Positions 1 to 6,204 are shown, numbered from the stretch's first letter. The stretch: DNA of 7,511 nucleotides from Puniceicoccales bacterium (GCA_031279395.1 JAITIO010000056.1:1-7511), one strand, 5' to 3'. A program made the numbers and translations. The notes: generated by a model not told the origin, from the sequence alone.

Positions 1-1
1 G

Positions 2-202
2 GCAAGGAATAGAACCGTGTATACCCTTCATAGACAGCCGCAAAGTCCAGCTCCCCCACGACCAAATCCCTACAAACGACGCCATAAAATTGAAAACATA
101 GCCCGTAGATTGAAAATTGCCCCATTGCCACCCGCTACTACCGCTGTACCAACACCTCCTCCTCTTCCATCCTCATCGCCTGTTTTTTGCTCTTTTATTT
201 GA
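2..202 (+). CDS. C-terminal end of an unidentified proline-rich protein (partial, enters from left edge)
   Basis: A plus-strand frame is open from the window edge to a TGA at 200-202 (66 codons visible, no start needed). It has a basic stretch (PYKRRHKIENIARRLK) followed by a low-complexity tail (PLPPATTAVPTPPPLPSSSP). It ends 23 bases before the convergent valS stop, a normal arrangement for this compact region. The C-rich strand composition at about 125-185 differs from the AT-rich spacers elsewhere here, which favours coding. No domain is recognisable. The competing reading is a minus-strand gene starting at the ATG complementary to 123-125 and running off the left edge; its frame also reads plausibly (ELDFAAVYEGYTRFYSL). 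The two frames share wobble positions, so each is partly a shadow of the other and only sequence beyond the edge can decide. Confidence 0.35.
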   Translation, partial: ARNRTVYTLHRQPQSPAPPRPNPYKRRHKIENIARRLKIAPLPPATTAVPTPPPLPSSSPVFCSFI

Positions 203-225
203 ACTTATGAGTCCTGGCTCTGGGA

Positions 226-2469
226 CTATCCTATTGTCGATAAAATTTTGCGCAGCTCTTCCCGCCTGAGAGTGTTTTCCCGTAACATTCTTTTAGTTTC
301 CTCAACAATATGTGCAGGAGCACGGCGAAAAAATTCCCTGTTCGACAATTGTATCTCATTCAATCTTATCAGTTTGGAAAGTTTTTCAATTTCCAAGGTA
401 AGCTTCTTTTTTTCTTCAATGGTATTGATCCTTTCCACGTGAAGATAAACTGTTCCTAGGGATGTTTGAATGGATGAAAATTGAAGAATTTCATTGGTAA
501 AATCTATTTTTTCTATGCCAACGAGCCTTTGCAATTTGGGAATATAACCATTTAAAATCCTCCTCGCTGTTTCATTTTTTGGACAAACCAACAGAGACGT
601 ACGCTCTTTTAATTCCTTGGACTGTGAGATTAATCGCCGGGATAAATTTAAAAACTCTTTGAGCTGGGCAACCATGTCGGTAGAGGTTTCATTCAGGATA
701 AGATCACGCAATGCCAACCGTAGATCTTTCGCCGTTTCGCAGTAAACGTTCTGCATACTACGCTGGTCAGATTCGCCTATGTTCCACAATTCATCGGTAA
801 TGAATGGAATAAATGGGTTCAGAAGTAGTAGTAACTGTCGTATGACGATGTCATGGACCGCCAACACCGTCTCATTTCCCCCCTTTAATCTGGTTTTGGA
901 AGCTTCGACATACCAATTACAATATTCATTCCAAAAAAATGAACTCATGGAATTTACGGCGGCATTGATTTCAAATCGTTCCACTTGTTCCTCGAATGTG
1001 CTGCAAAATTTTATCAAATTTAACAGAATCGCATGGTCGTCTATGTCAAGATCTTCAATGGAAATTTTTGCGATTATAGCGGCCAGGGATATTTTAGTGT
1101 ACGGTTGATATGCACGATTTATCCGGCTGAAGCGAAATGCATTCCACAATTTGTTACAAAAATTTCTCCCAAGTTTCAAATTATCCTCATTGAAAATCAA
1201 ATCCTGTCCACTGGCAGCACTTAATAGAAGCCCAAATCGCAGGCCATCGGCGCCGTATCTAGCGACTAGGTCCAACGGTTCCGGCGAATTCCCCAGGCTT
1301 TTTGACATTTTACGCCCAACTTTATCCCGTATGATTCCCGTAAAATATACGCTTTTGAAAGGGATACGCTCCTTGATCTCTTCGCTATTTAGAGATTTTT
1401 TATCGGGACCCATGAATTCCATGCCGGCGATGATCATTCGAGCAACCCAAAAGAATATGATATCGGGGCCCGTTACTAGAACATTGGTTGGATAGAAATA
1501 TTGAAAATATTCTCTGCCCATTTTTTCCTGGTCTGGCCATCCGAAAACGCCAAATGGCCATATCCATGATGATGCCCAGGTGTCCAAAACATCTTCGTCC
1601 TGTTCCCAGTTTTCAATGTCCGGAGGACCATCAACGGAAACATGCCAATTGTCGCTGTCGCTACGATCGGAATTTTTTTTATACCAAACGGGAATGCGAT
1701 GGCCCCACCAAAGCTGACGACTAATGCACCAGTCTTGGATATTATCCAACCAGTGTAAATAGGTTTTCTCCCAGTGTTTCGGATAGAATTTTATAAATCC
1801 TTCCGAAACCGCACGTTTCGCCTCATTCACCTTTGGATATTTTAGAAACCACTGTTCAGAAAGTCTTGGTTCAATAGGCACATCTCCCCGTTCGGAAAAT
1901 CCAATGCTATTTTCATATTCCTCTGTTTTTGTCAATGCGCCAATTGCCTGTAATTTTTCTACCGCTTTTTCACGGGCAGCAAATCTATCTAAACCAGCGA
2001 ATTCATGGCCGGCTAGGATATTTAAAGTTCCGTCGGCATTTAAAATATCAGTTATCGGTAAATTGTGCCGTTGGCCAATTGCTAGGTCAACAGAATCATG
2101 GGCAGGTGTAATTTTCAAAGCTCCGGTTCCAAAATCTCGAACAACGGCATCATCCGCAATGATCGGAATTTTTGCCTCATTCAATGGGCGCCTGCAATGC
2201 AATCCGACCAGGTTTTTGTAGCGTTCATCCCCTGGATTAACGGCAACCGCCACATCCCCCATGATTGTTTCCGGGCGTGTGGTAGAAATTTCAATAAACG
2301 CCCCCGGACGTTCCATAATTTCATAGCGGACATAATACAACTTACTTCTTTGTGGTTTCATGATGATTTCCTCATCACTTAGGGCCGTCAGTGTTTTAGG
2401 GCACCAGTTTACCATCCGTTTCCCCCGGTAAATATATCCGCGTTCATATAGTTCAACGAAGGCTGTCAA
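226..2469 (-). CDS. valS: ValS main fragment (editing, KMSKS, anticodon-binding and coiled-coil domains)
   Basis: This frame is open from just after a TGA at 2653-2655 down to the TAG at 226-228. The first possible initiation codon is a TTG at 2467-2469, giving 747 residues. The family sequence clearly extends upstream of that TTG (GREKFLEHARAWRDKHDGAILSQLKSLG), so the TTG is an internal leucine and not a true start. All conserved segments from NWCP to the C-terminal coiled coil (VYLHVERINTIEEKKKL) are present without further damage. That argues against long-standing decay. Confidence 0.85.
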   Translation of the reverse strand: MTAFVELYERGYIYRGKRMVNWCPKTLTALSDEEIIMKPQRSKLYYVRYEIMERPGAFIEISTTRPETIMGDVAVAVNPGDERYKNLVGLHCRRPLNEAKIPIIADDAVVRDFGTGALKITPAHDSVDLAIGQRHNLPITDILNADGTLNILAGHEFAGLDRFAAREKAVEKLQAIGALTKTEEYENSIGFSERGDVPIEPRLSEQWFLKYPKVNEAKRAVSEGFIKFYPKHWEKTYLHWLDNIQDWCISRQLWWGHRIPVWYKKNSDRSDSDNWHVSVDGPPDIENWEQDEDVLDTWASSWIWPFGVFGWPDQEKMGREYFQYFYPTNVLVTGPDIIFFWVARMIIAGMEFMGPDKKSLNSEEIKERIPFKSVYFTGIIRDKVGRKMSKSLGNSPEPLDLVARYGADGLRFGLLLSAASGQDLIFNEDNLKLGRNFCNKLWNAFRFSRINRAYQPYTKISLAAIIAKISIEDLDIDDHAILLNLIKFCSTFEEQVERFEINAAVNSMSSFFWNEYCNWYVEASKTRLKGGNETVLAVHDIVIRQLLLLLNPFIPFITDELWNIGESDQRSMQNVYCETAKDLRLALRDLILNETSTDMVAQLKEFLNLSRRLISQSKELKERTSLLVCPKNETARRILNGYIPKLQRLVGIEKIDFTNEILQFSSIQTSLGTVYLHVERINTIEEKKKLTLEIEKLSKLIRLNEIQLSNREFFRRAPAHIVEETKRMLRENTLRREELRKILSTIG

Positions 2470-2594
2470 TACTCCTCGGCTGTAGCTTCTATCGAGGGTA
2501 TGGACTTGATTTTTGAAATCACAGGAAATACCAAGACTTTTCAGTTGAGATAAAATGGCCCCATCATGTTTATCTCGCCAGGCCCTGGCGTGTT

Positions 2595-2933
2595 CTAAAA
2601 ATTTTTCACGTCCGATTTCCCTAGGATTGATAGCATTTTGCTCAATTCCTTTTCAACTTTTACTTGCAGGGAAATTCCTGCATGGTCCGTGCCAGGAATC
2701 CAGGTGGCACATTTGTTACAATGTCTAGCTCGCCGTACGAATACATCCTGTAGAGTTTGATTGAGCAAATGTCCCATGTGCAGCACTCCTGTCACATTCG
2801 GTGGGGGCATCAAAATACAAAAAGACTCCTTTGCCTTATCCGTTGTTTTGTCAAAGCAACAGTCATCTAACCATTTGGATGTCCATTTTTCCTCCACCTT
2901 CTCGGGGATAAAAACCTTATTTAATGCTTCCAT
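2595..2933 (-). CDS. valS: ValS N-terminal fragment as read without frame correction
   Basis: This 112-residue product from the ATG at 2931-2933 contains the HMGH and GTDHAG parts of the Rossmann catalytic core. It then runs into about 15 out-of-frame residues (SKMLSILGKSDVKNF) before a TAG. It lacks the editing domain, KMSKS and the tRNA-binding regions, so it could not aminoacylate alone. The frame stays open upstream through a TTG at 2991-2993 and on to a stop near 3115, but the family start argues for the ATG. A weak GGTGGG lies a few bases upstream of that ATG. Confidence 0.8.
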   Translation of the reverse strand: MEALNKVFIPEKVEEKWTSKWLDDCCFDKTTDKAKESFCILMPPPNVTGVLHMGHLLNQTLQDVFVRRARHCNKCATWIPGTDHAGISLQVKVEKELSKMLSILGKSDVKNF

Positions 2934-3031
2934 TGGCCCACCAAGAAAGATTTTTTGGTAAAAAAGTCGAGTGTGAATATCTTCCTCTTTCAAGGCCGTG
3001 AACCGTAAAAACCCTTTCTCGCCAAGATTGC

Positions 3032-3059
3032 TTTCAATGGCAAAGTAATCTAGTATAAA
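3032..3059 (+). promoter_or_regulatory. Weak promoter-like element for the RelE-like gene
   Basis: TATAAA at 3054-3059 is a good -10 element, with a poor -35 candidate TTTCAA at 3032-3037 after a 16-base spacer. It shares four bases with the oppositely directed TATACT of the valS promoter, so the two start regions would overlap. The transcript leader would be about 40 bases and ends with an AAG close to the ATG as the only Shine-Dalgarno-like signal. Confidence 0.25.
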
Positions 3060-3080
3060 ATCAAAATTTGCTTTTTTTAA
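3052..3080 (-). promoter_or_regulatory. Putative sigma-70 promoter for valS
   Basis: On the minus strand a TTAAAA (3075-3080) is followed after 17 bases by TATACT (3052-3057), matching the consensus at 4/6 and 5/6. Transcription would begin near 3045, leaving a leader of about 110 bases before the valS ATG. I saw no T-box consensus (AGGGTGGNACCGCG-like) in that leader. The region is AT-rich, so a chance match is possible. Confidence 0.4.
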
Positions 3081-3106
3081 AAAATTGAATTTATTTTTAA
3101 GAAAAT

Positions 3107-3475
3107 ATGTATCAACTCACCTTCAGTGAACAAAGTCTTTCGGAATTGGATAGGTTCGCGAAGGATGAACAACTGCAATTGGTCAGTTGCATTAGTGAAC
3201 TTTCAGCAAAAGCATTTAAAAACGAAGATTCGAATATTCCAAACTTTTGCCGCGATGGAAAAACATACTACCGCTTGAAGGTGGACACGCTTAGGGTATA
3301 TGTCGAAAAAATTAATAGCGATACTTTATATTGTCACTACATATTACCACAACACACCCTATCGGATTTCTTATTCAGGGCAAAATTTCCGGTTAATGAA
3401 GTGCAAATGATCGAGCAACATTCGTCATTTTGGAAATATTTAGAATCGTTGAAAGATAACATTGGGAAACACTAA
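3107..3475 (+). CDS. RelE/ParE-like small protein, orphan (no antitoxin seen)
   Basis: A 122-residue protein starting MYQLTFSEQSLSELDRF, which resembles the N-terminal strand and helix of the RelE/ParE fold. The middle reads FCRDGKTYYRLKVDTLRVYVEKINSDTLYCHYIL, matching the beta-sheet core of that superfamily, in which a YRL...RVY pattern is common. The C-terminal part (LFRAKFPVNEVQMIEQHSSFWKYLESL) is longer than in typical RelE toxins, which have about 85-100 residues. No antitoxin-sized gene is adjacent: upstream is divergent valS and downstream a membrane protein. I infer a domesticated or regulatory RelE-fold protein, not an active toxin-antitoxin module. Superfamily assignment is by eye from sequence style only. 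The ATG is the first in frame and follows an AT-rich leader. Confidence 0.72.
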   Translation: MYQLTFSEQSLSELDRFAKDEQLQLVSCISELSAKAFKNEDSNIPNFCRDGKTYYRLKVDTLRVYVEKINSDTLYCHYILPQHTLSDFLFRAKFPVNEVQMIEQHSSFWKYLESLKDNIGKH

Positions 3476-3501
3476 CAACATTGTGGGAAACATTGGGAAA
3501 T
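3458..3501 (+). repeat. Three near-identical short direct repeats across a gene junction
   Basis: AACATTGGGAAACA (3458-3471), AACATTGTGGGAAACA (3477-3492, with two extra bases) and AACATTGGGAAAT (3489-3501) follow one another, the last two sharing a few bases. The first copy encodes the last residues of the RelE-like protein (NIGKH) and the third runs up to the next gene's ATG at 3502. This looks like local slippage or duplication that created the intergenic spacer. Confidence 0.7.
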
Positions 3502-4386
3502 ATGACATCAAAAGCTTTTGAATTATCGATGAATGGGAATTTGGCCGCAATATTCTTTTTGCTGACAGGGATTCTGTTTAACCTTAGGCGGCACATTGGA
3601 AGTCCAAAAGTTGCGTTTATTAACATGTGGGCCCTAAGGATTTCCTTTTCACTGTTTCTTTCATTCTTGATAAACACATGCAGCGAAGAATCTAAGCCGA
3701 TACCACTGCTCATGGTGACGGTATTGTTAGTGATTTTTTTGATAGAGTCCATGAGGTTATGGAAGTTAACAAACATTTTTGCAGAAATTGATATCCCCCT
3801 ATTTCCAAAGTTTAGACAATGTACAGAAAATTTTGTTTGGCCAATAGGAAAATTTTTCGATCAAACCCGGCAGCTGATTCTTGCACATAAATTTAATGAA
3901 AAGACTCTGTTAAAAATAGGGAGCGACGATTGTTTCGTGATGTATTCTCTCGTATTTTATGGCAATAATCAACATTCGCGACTGCAAATCATCTTCGATT
4001 TTCTTCGCAATGGATGTCCGATGTTGAATTGCATACTAACTTCATTCACTAAGGATGGAAAAGTAATTATAACGAACAACCTGCAGACAGTTTTTGCTAG
4101 TTTTTATCCGCAATCTTGGGATGTAAAACGGTGTCCGATGGCTTCCCTAGAGAAGCTGCTAAAAATTCATGCATCCCGCATTGCGAAAAAGAAAATCATA
4201 GCAATCAACGATGAAGATAGCTTGGAAACGATCAATGGTGAACGACATCAAATCGAACTAGAAAATTGCAATGCTGGATTGTGTGAAAAATTACAAGAAA
4301 ATGACAACATAACGCTAACATCTATGGGACGATATCGCCTGTGGTGTGACATGCTAAATTACCGATATTTTGGGGGAAGTTTCTAG
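3502..4386 (+). CDS. Unknown protein with three predicted N-terminal membrane segments
   Basis: A 294-residue protein from the ATG at 3502; a TTG at 3481 would add seven residues. Hydrophobic stretches lie at about 13-28 (NLAAIFFLLTGILFNL), 44-60 (ALRISFSLFLSFLINTC) and 67-84 (IPLLMVTVLLVIFLIESM), followed by a soluble region of about 210 residues. The short RRH and RLWK segments after the first and third helices are basic and so probably cytoplasmic. The soluble part includes KIGSDDCFVMYSLVFYGNNQ, a cysteine-containing stretch NGCPMLNCIL, and a lysine-rich helix RIAKKKIIAINDEDS. I recognise no family or catalytic motif. It follows the RelE-like gene by 26 bases on the same strand, so co-transcription is likely. 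Its stop TAG overlaps the convergent walJ-like stop. Confidence 0.75.
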   Translation: MTSKAFELSMNGNLAAIFFLLTGILFNLRRHIGSPKVAFINMWALRISFSLFLSFLINTCSEESKPIPLLMVTVLLVIFLIESMRLWKLTNIFAEIDIPLFPKFRQCTENFVWPIGKFFDQTRQLILAHKFNEKTLLKIGSDDCFVMYSLVFYGNNQHSRLQIIFDFLRNGCPMLNCILTSFTKDGKVIITNNLQTVFASFYPQSWDVKRCPMASLEKLLKIHASRIAKKKIIAINDEDSLETINGERHQIELENCNAGLCEKLQENDNITLTSMGRYRLWCDMLNYRYFGGSF

Positions 4387-5141
4387 GGATGTGCTATGTC
4401 AATTTCGAATTTGAGCTCTTCGGTGGTATCCAATAGCTTTCGTATGGACCTTTCATTGTTACAGTCTGCACTGACATGGGCTAGGATGACCTTTTTCCAT
4501 TGGTTGCATTTGTTATTTTTTATAAAATTTATCGCCGTTTCATTGGGCAAATGGCCATACCGACTGCGAATTCTAGCCTTAATGAAAGGTGGACGTTTCG
4601 TATCCATGGTTAGCAGATCATTGTCGTAGTTAGACTCAATTATGAGCAGGTCGACATTGGAAACATAGGGTAAAACATGGGATGGAATGTATCCCAAATC
4701 CGTCATCCATGCTATGCTTTGCATCCCTCCAGTGCTGCCATCAGCTACTACGGAAAAAACATAGCCCAAGGGGTCGACGGCATCATGAGGAACGTTGAAA
4801 GAAACAATGTTCAAGTCATTAAATGTCAACCTATCAGCGGTCGAAAATGTCTGCCAGGGTATATTAAAACCATGCTTATTTTCTATGGCATTGGCAGTAT
4901 TTTTATTGGCAAAAAAACTTACGTGCTTAAACTTCGACAGACCACGCAACCCCTGAATGTGGTCAAAATGCTCGTGGGTAATGAACACAGCACTTACCTG
5001 CTCAAGGCAAATGTCGCGGTCAATCAACATTTTTTTTATGCGTTTACATGAAAATCCTGCATCTACCAACACGATGCTATTTTTTGTCCTTATGAGACCA
5101 CAATTCCCTGTACTTCCACTACCTAGCATATCAAATTTCAT
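4383..5141 (-). CDS. walJ: WalJ/YycJ-type metallo-beta-lactamase-fold hydrolase
   Basis: From the ATG at 5139-5141 this is a 252-residue metallo-beta-lactamase-fold protein. It opens MKFDMLGSGSTGNC, the signature beginning of the YycJ/WalJ group (usually MKF..L.SGS.GNC). Metal-binding residues are visible: HEHFDH at 56-61, the histidine of PHD near 119, and the aspartate of MTDLG near 148; GHLPN near 196-200 and AHVSADCNN near 221-229 are further conserved positions. The group is thought to contain DNA exonuclease or phosphodiesterase-like enzymes, and in Firmicutes it sits in the walRK operon; substrate here is unknown. The frame continues upstream to a TTG at 5304-5306, adding up to 55 residues not expected in the family. 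No Shine-Dalgarno sequence marks any candidate start. It lies downstream of sctG on the same strand, and its stop overlaps that of the convergent membrane protein gene. Confidence 0.85.
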   Translation of the reverse strand: MKFDMLGSGSTGNCGLIRTKNSIVLVDAGFSCKRIKKMLIDRDICLEQVSAVFITHEHFDHIQGLRGLSKFKHVSFFANKNTANAIENKHGFNIPWQTFSTADRLTFNDLNIVSFNVPHDAVDPLGYVFSVVADGSTGGMQSIAWMTDLGYIPSHVLPYVSNVDLLIIESNYDNDLLTMDTKRPPFIKARIRSRYGHLPNETAINFIKNNKCNQWKKVILAHVSADCNNERSIRKLLDTTEELKFEIDIAHP

Positions 5142-5395
5142 AGCTGTACAATTGCCGTATGAAATTTCATCGCCAGAATTTGGCAAGAAAAAACACCGTG
5201 GGGACGATGCCCAACATGCCCTGTAGTTTTCTTCCTTTCTTGCCTTCCTTGCCTTGACAACGGCTTCCATTTTGTCAGATAAGGGCATAGTGAAGAGCAG
5301 AGTCAAAGGAGTGAAAAAATGACAGAATATGGCTGGTTTTTTTCTTAAGATAGGTCCAAAATTTTCAATTTTTCTGTTGGGAGAATAGAGAAGAA

Positions 5396-5818
5396 TTACG
5401 GCGAAACATCTTTACCGATGAGAAACGATTCTGCCATGGCCTTGGCGACCGGGTCGCTAGTAGTATCGTCGCATACATTGTGCATTAGATCACACGCCTC
5501 CTGTTCATTTCCCAACGCTTTGACAGCAATTGCCAAAAAACACTTGGCTATTCCACTATTAGGGTTTAACCTTAATGCTTGCTCGGCAAGAATTTTAGCT
5601 GCCTCGATGACGTACCCAAAATTGAGCTTACAGACGGCAAGACCTATCAACGGTAATTCACTATTTGGCCGTGCGGCGATTATTCCTTGGAAAATATTCG
5701 TAGCCTGAGACTGAAATCCACGTCCAATGGCTACATATCCAATCTCCATCAAACATTGAACCATCTCCGTAGGAACAGGTAAATCGCTTTTCGATGTGTC
5801 ATTTGGTACATTATCCAT
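5396..5818 (-). CDS. sctG: Type III secretion needle chaperone, TPR protein of the YscG/PscG/CdsG type
   Basis: A 140-residue, wholly soluble alpha-helical protein with about three TPR-like repeats, at roughly 18-51 (EIGYVAIGRGFQSQATNIFQGIIAARPNS), 52-87 (LPLIGLAVCKLNFGYVIEAAKILAEQALRLNPNS) and 88-121 (AKCFLAIAVKALGNEQEACDL). Helix-pair length and the closing ARPNS/LNPNS turns fit TPR. In Yersinia and Pseudomonas T3SS, YscG/PscG binds the C-terminal helix of the needle subunit and stops it polymerising in the cytoplasm. Size and position directly downstream of sctF match that role and the cdsF-cdsG order in chlamydiae. Identification rests on context plus TPR character; the HrpB1-like group is a similar alternative. 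It is probably co-transcribed with sctF (25-base spacer). The ATG at 5816-5818 lacks a strong Shine-Dalgarno sequence. Confidence 0.75.
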   Translation of the reverse strand: MDNVPNDTSKSDLPVPTEMVQCLMEIGYVAIGRGFQSQATNIFQGIIAARPNSELPLIGLAVCKLNFGYVIEAAKILAEQALRLNPNSGIAKCFLAIAVKALGNEQEACDLMHNVCDDTTSDPVAKAMAESFLIGKDVSP

Positions 5819-5843
5819 CTATATTACCAATCTACATTACCAA
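5819..5843 (-). repeat. Tandem 13-base repeat forming the whole sctF-sctG spacer
   Basis: On the minus strand the 25-base spacer reads TTGGTAATGTAGA then TTGGTAATATAG, with the next A supplied by the sctG ATG. The unit is therefore 13 bases with one substitution between copies. The second copy ends inside the sctG start codon, so the duplication sets the distance between the two genes. TTGG is the only weak ribosome-binding candidate. Confidence 0.75.
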
Positions 5844-6116
5844 TTATCGAACATTTTGCGACGTTGTCTTTATGGCATCTCCAACGGCACGCAACAGACC
5901 CGTACACGTGCTAGTCAAATTTCCCCATGCTTGAATCTTGGCCTGTAGTGCAAGCATCTGCTCTTGACCAATATCGTCCTCATTTTCTAACTTACGAATA
6001 GCAGAATCTAACTCATTTTCATATGTCGCAACACAACTAGCTAAAAGATTATAAATTCTTTGGAGGGTCACTGTCGTTGGGGTTGTATCAGGACTCACTA
6101 CACGATTCTCGGACAT
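5844..6116 (-). CDS. sctF: Type III secretion needle subunit (SctF, MxiH/YscF family)
   Basis: A 90-residue protein, the typical needle-subunit size. After a polar N-terminus (MSENRVVSPDTTPTT) it has a helix at about 17-43 ending YENELDSAIRKLEN, a short turn (EDDIGQ), and a long helix QEQMLALQAKIQAWGNLTSTCTGLLRAVGDAIKTTSQNVR. This parallels MxiH/YscF/CdsF, where ELxxALxKL precedes the turn, a Q.K...Y/W pattern follows, and the end reads K.....I...F/VR. Needle subunits form the helical extracellular tube through which effectors pass. The usual PxxP turn is replaced by EDDIG. No signal peptide is present, as expected for a T3SS substrate. An AGGAAAGGAA Shine-Dalgarno sequence precedes the ATG and a strong promoter lies upstream, consistent with the high copy number needed. 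sctG follows; no YscE-type co-chaperone is visible. Confidence 0.82.
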   Translation of the reverse strand: MSENRVVSPDTTPTTVTLQRIYNLLASCVATYENELDSAIRKLENEDDIGQEQMLALQAKIQAWGNLTSTCTGLLRAVGDAIKTTSQNVR

Positions 6117-6145
6117 ATCATTTCCTTTCCTTTAAAAGGACTTAA

Positions 6146-6174
6146 AGTATAATTTCTTAATAAACCTTTGTCAA
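6146..6174 (-). promoter_or_regulatory. Strong sigma-70 promoter for sctF-sctG
   Basis: On the minus strand a perfect -35 TTGACA (6169-6174) is followed after exactly 17 bases by TATACT (6146-6151), 5/6 to consensus. Transcription would start near 6139, giving a leader of about 23 bases that holds the purine-rich Shine-Dalgarno AGGAAAGGAA just before the sctF ATG. This is the best promoter in the window and lies wholly between fabV and sctF. Confidence 0.8.
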
Positions 6175-6188
6175 TATTTTTTTCGGAA

Positions 6189-6204
6189 AAATTTAATTAA
6201 ATTT
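6189..6204. repeat. 16-base perfect AT-only palindrome at the fabV stop codon
   Basis: AAATTTAATTAAATTT equals its own reverse complement and spans the fabV TAA (6197-6199). In this AT-rich spacer it may be chance, or a weak hairpin at the end of the fabV transcript; it has no GC core or following U-run that would make a convincing intrinsic terminator. Confidence 0.5.

Larger units (their letters stand above)
226..2933 (-). pseudogene. valS: Valyl-tRNA synthetase, split by a -1 frame break
   Basis: Class I aminoacyl-tRNA synthetase that charges tRNA(Val) with valine in the cytosol and edits mischarged threonine. Two minus-strand frames together give a complete enzyme: 902 residues if one base is restored, normal for bacterial ValS. 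Visible in order, in repaired numbering: N-terminal EKVEEKW; the HIGH-type motif HMGH at 52-55; GTDHAG at 81-86; NWCP in the catalytic domain; the editing-domain signature TTRPET from 218; DWCISRQLWWGHRIP; KMSKS at 542-546 (bases 1297-1311); the anticodon-binding domain; and a charged C-terminal coiled coil. The first frame loses homology after VKVEKEL and ends at a TAG at 2595-2597. The second resumes at EQNAINPREIGREKFLE. The ATG at 2931-2933 is preferred because MEALNKVFIPEKVEEKW matches the family start. An essential gene should be intact, so a sequencing error, a recent mutation and recoding are all possible. Confidence 0.93.

Noticed and set aside
210..227. Short hairpin (AGTCCT/GGGACT) between the plus-strand tail and the valS stop, as a bidirectional terminator
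   Set aside because: Only five to six pairs including a wobble, and no U-run follows on either strand.
779..2382. Several plus-strand open frames of 60-114 codons inside valS
   Set aside because: All are antisense shadows of a strongly recognised synthetase sequence.
2934..3045. T-box leader upstream of valS
   Set aside because: No T-box sequence or Stem I motifs could be seen; GGTGGGCC before the ATG is only a superficial resemblance.
3393..3776. Minus-strand open frame of 127 codons overlapping the RelE-like and membrane protein genes
   Set aside because: It is antisense to two better-supported genes, has no family resemblance, and lies across their junction.
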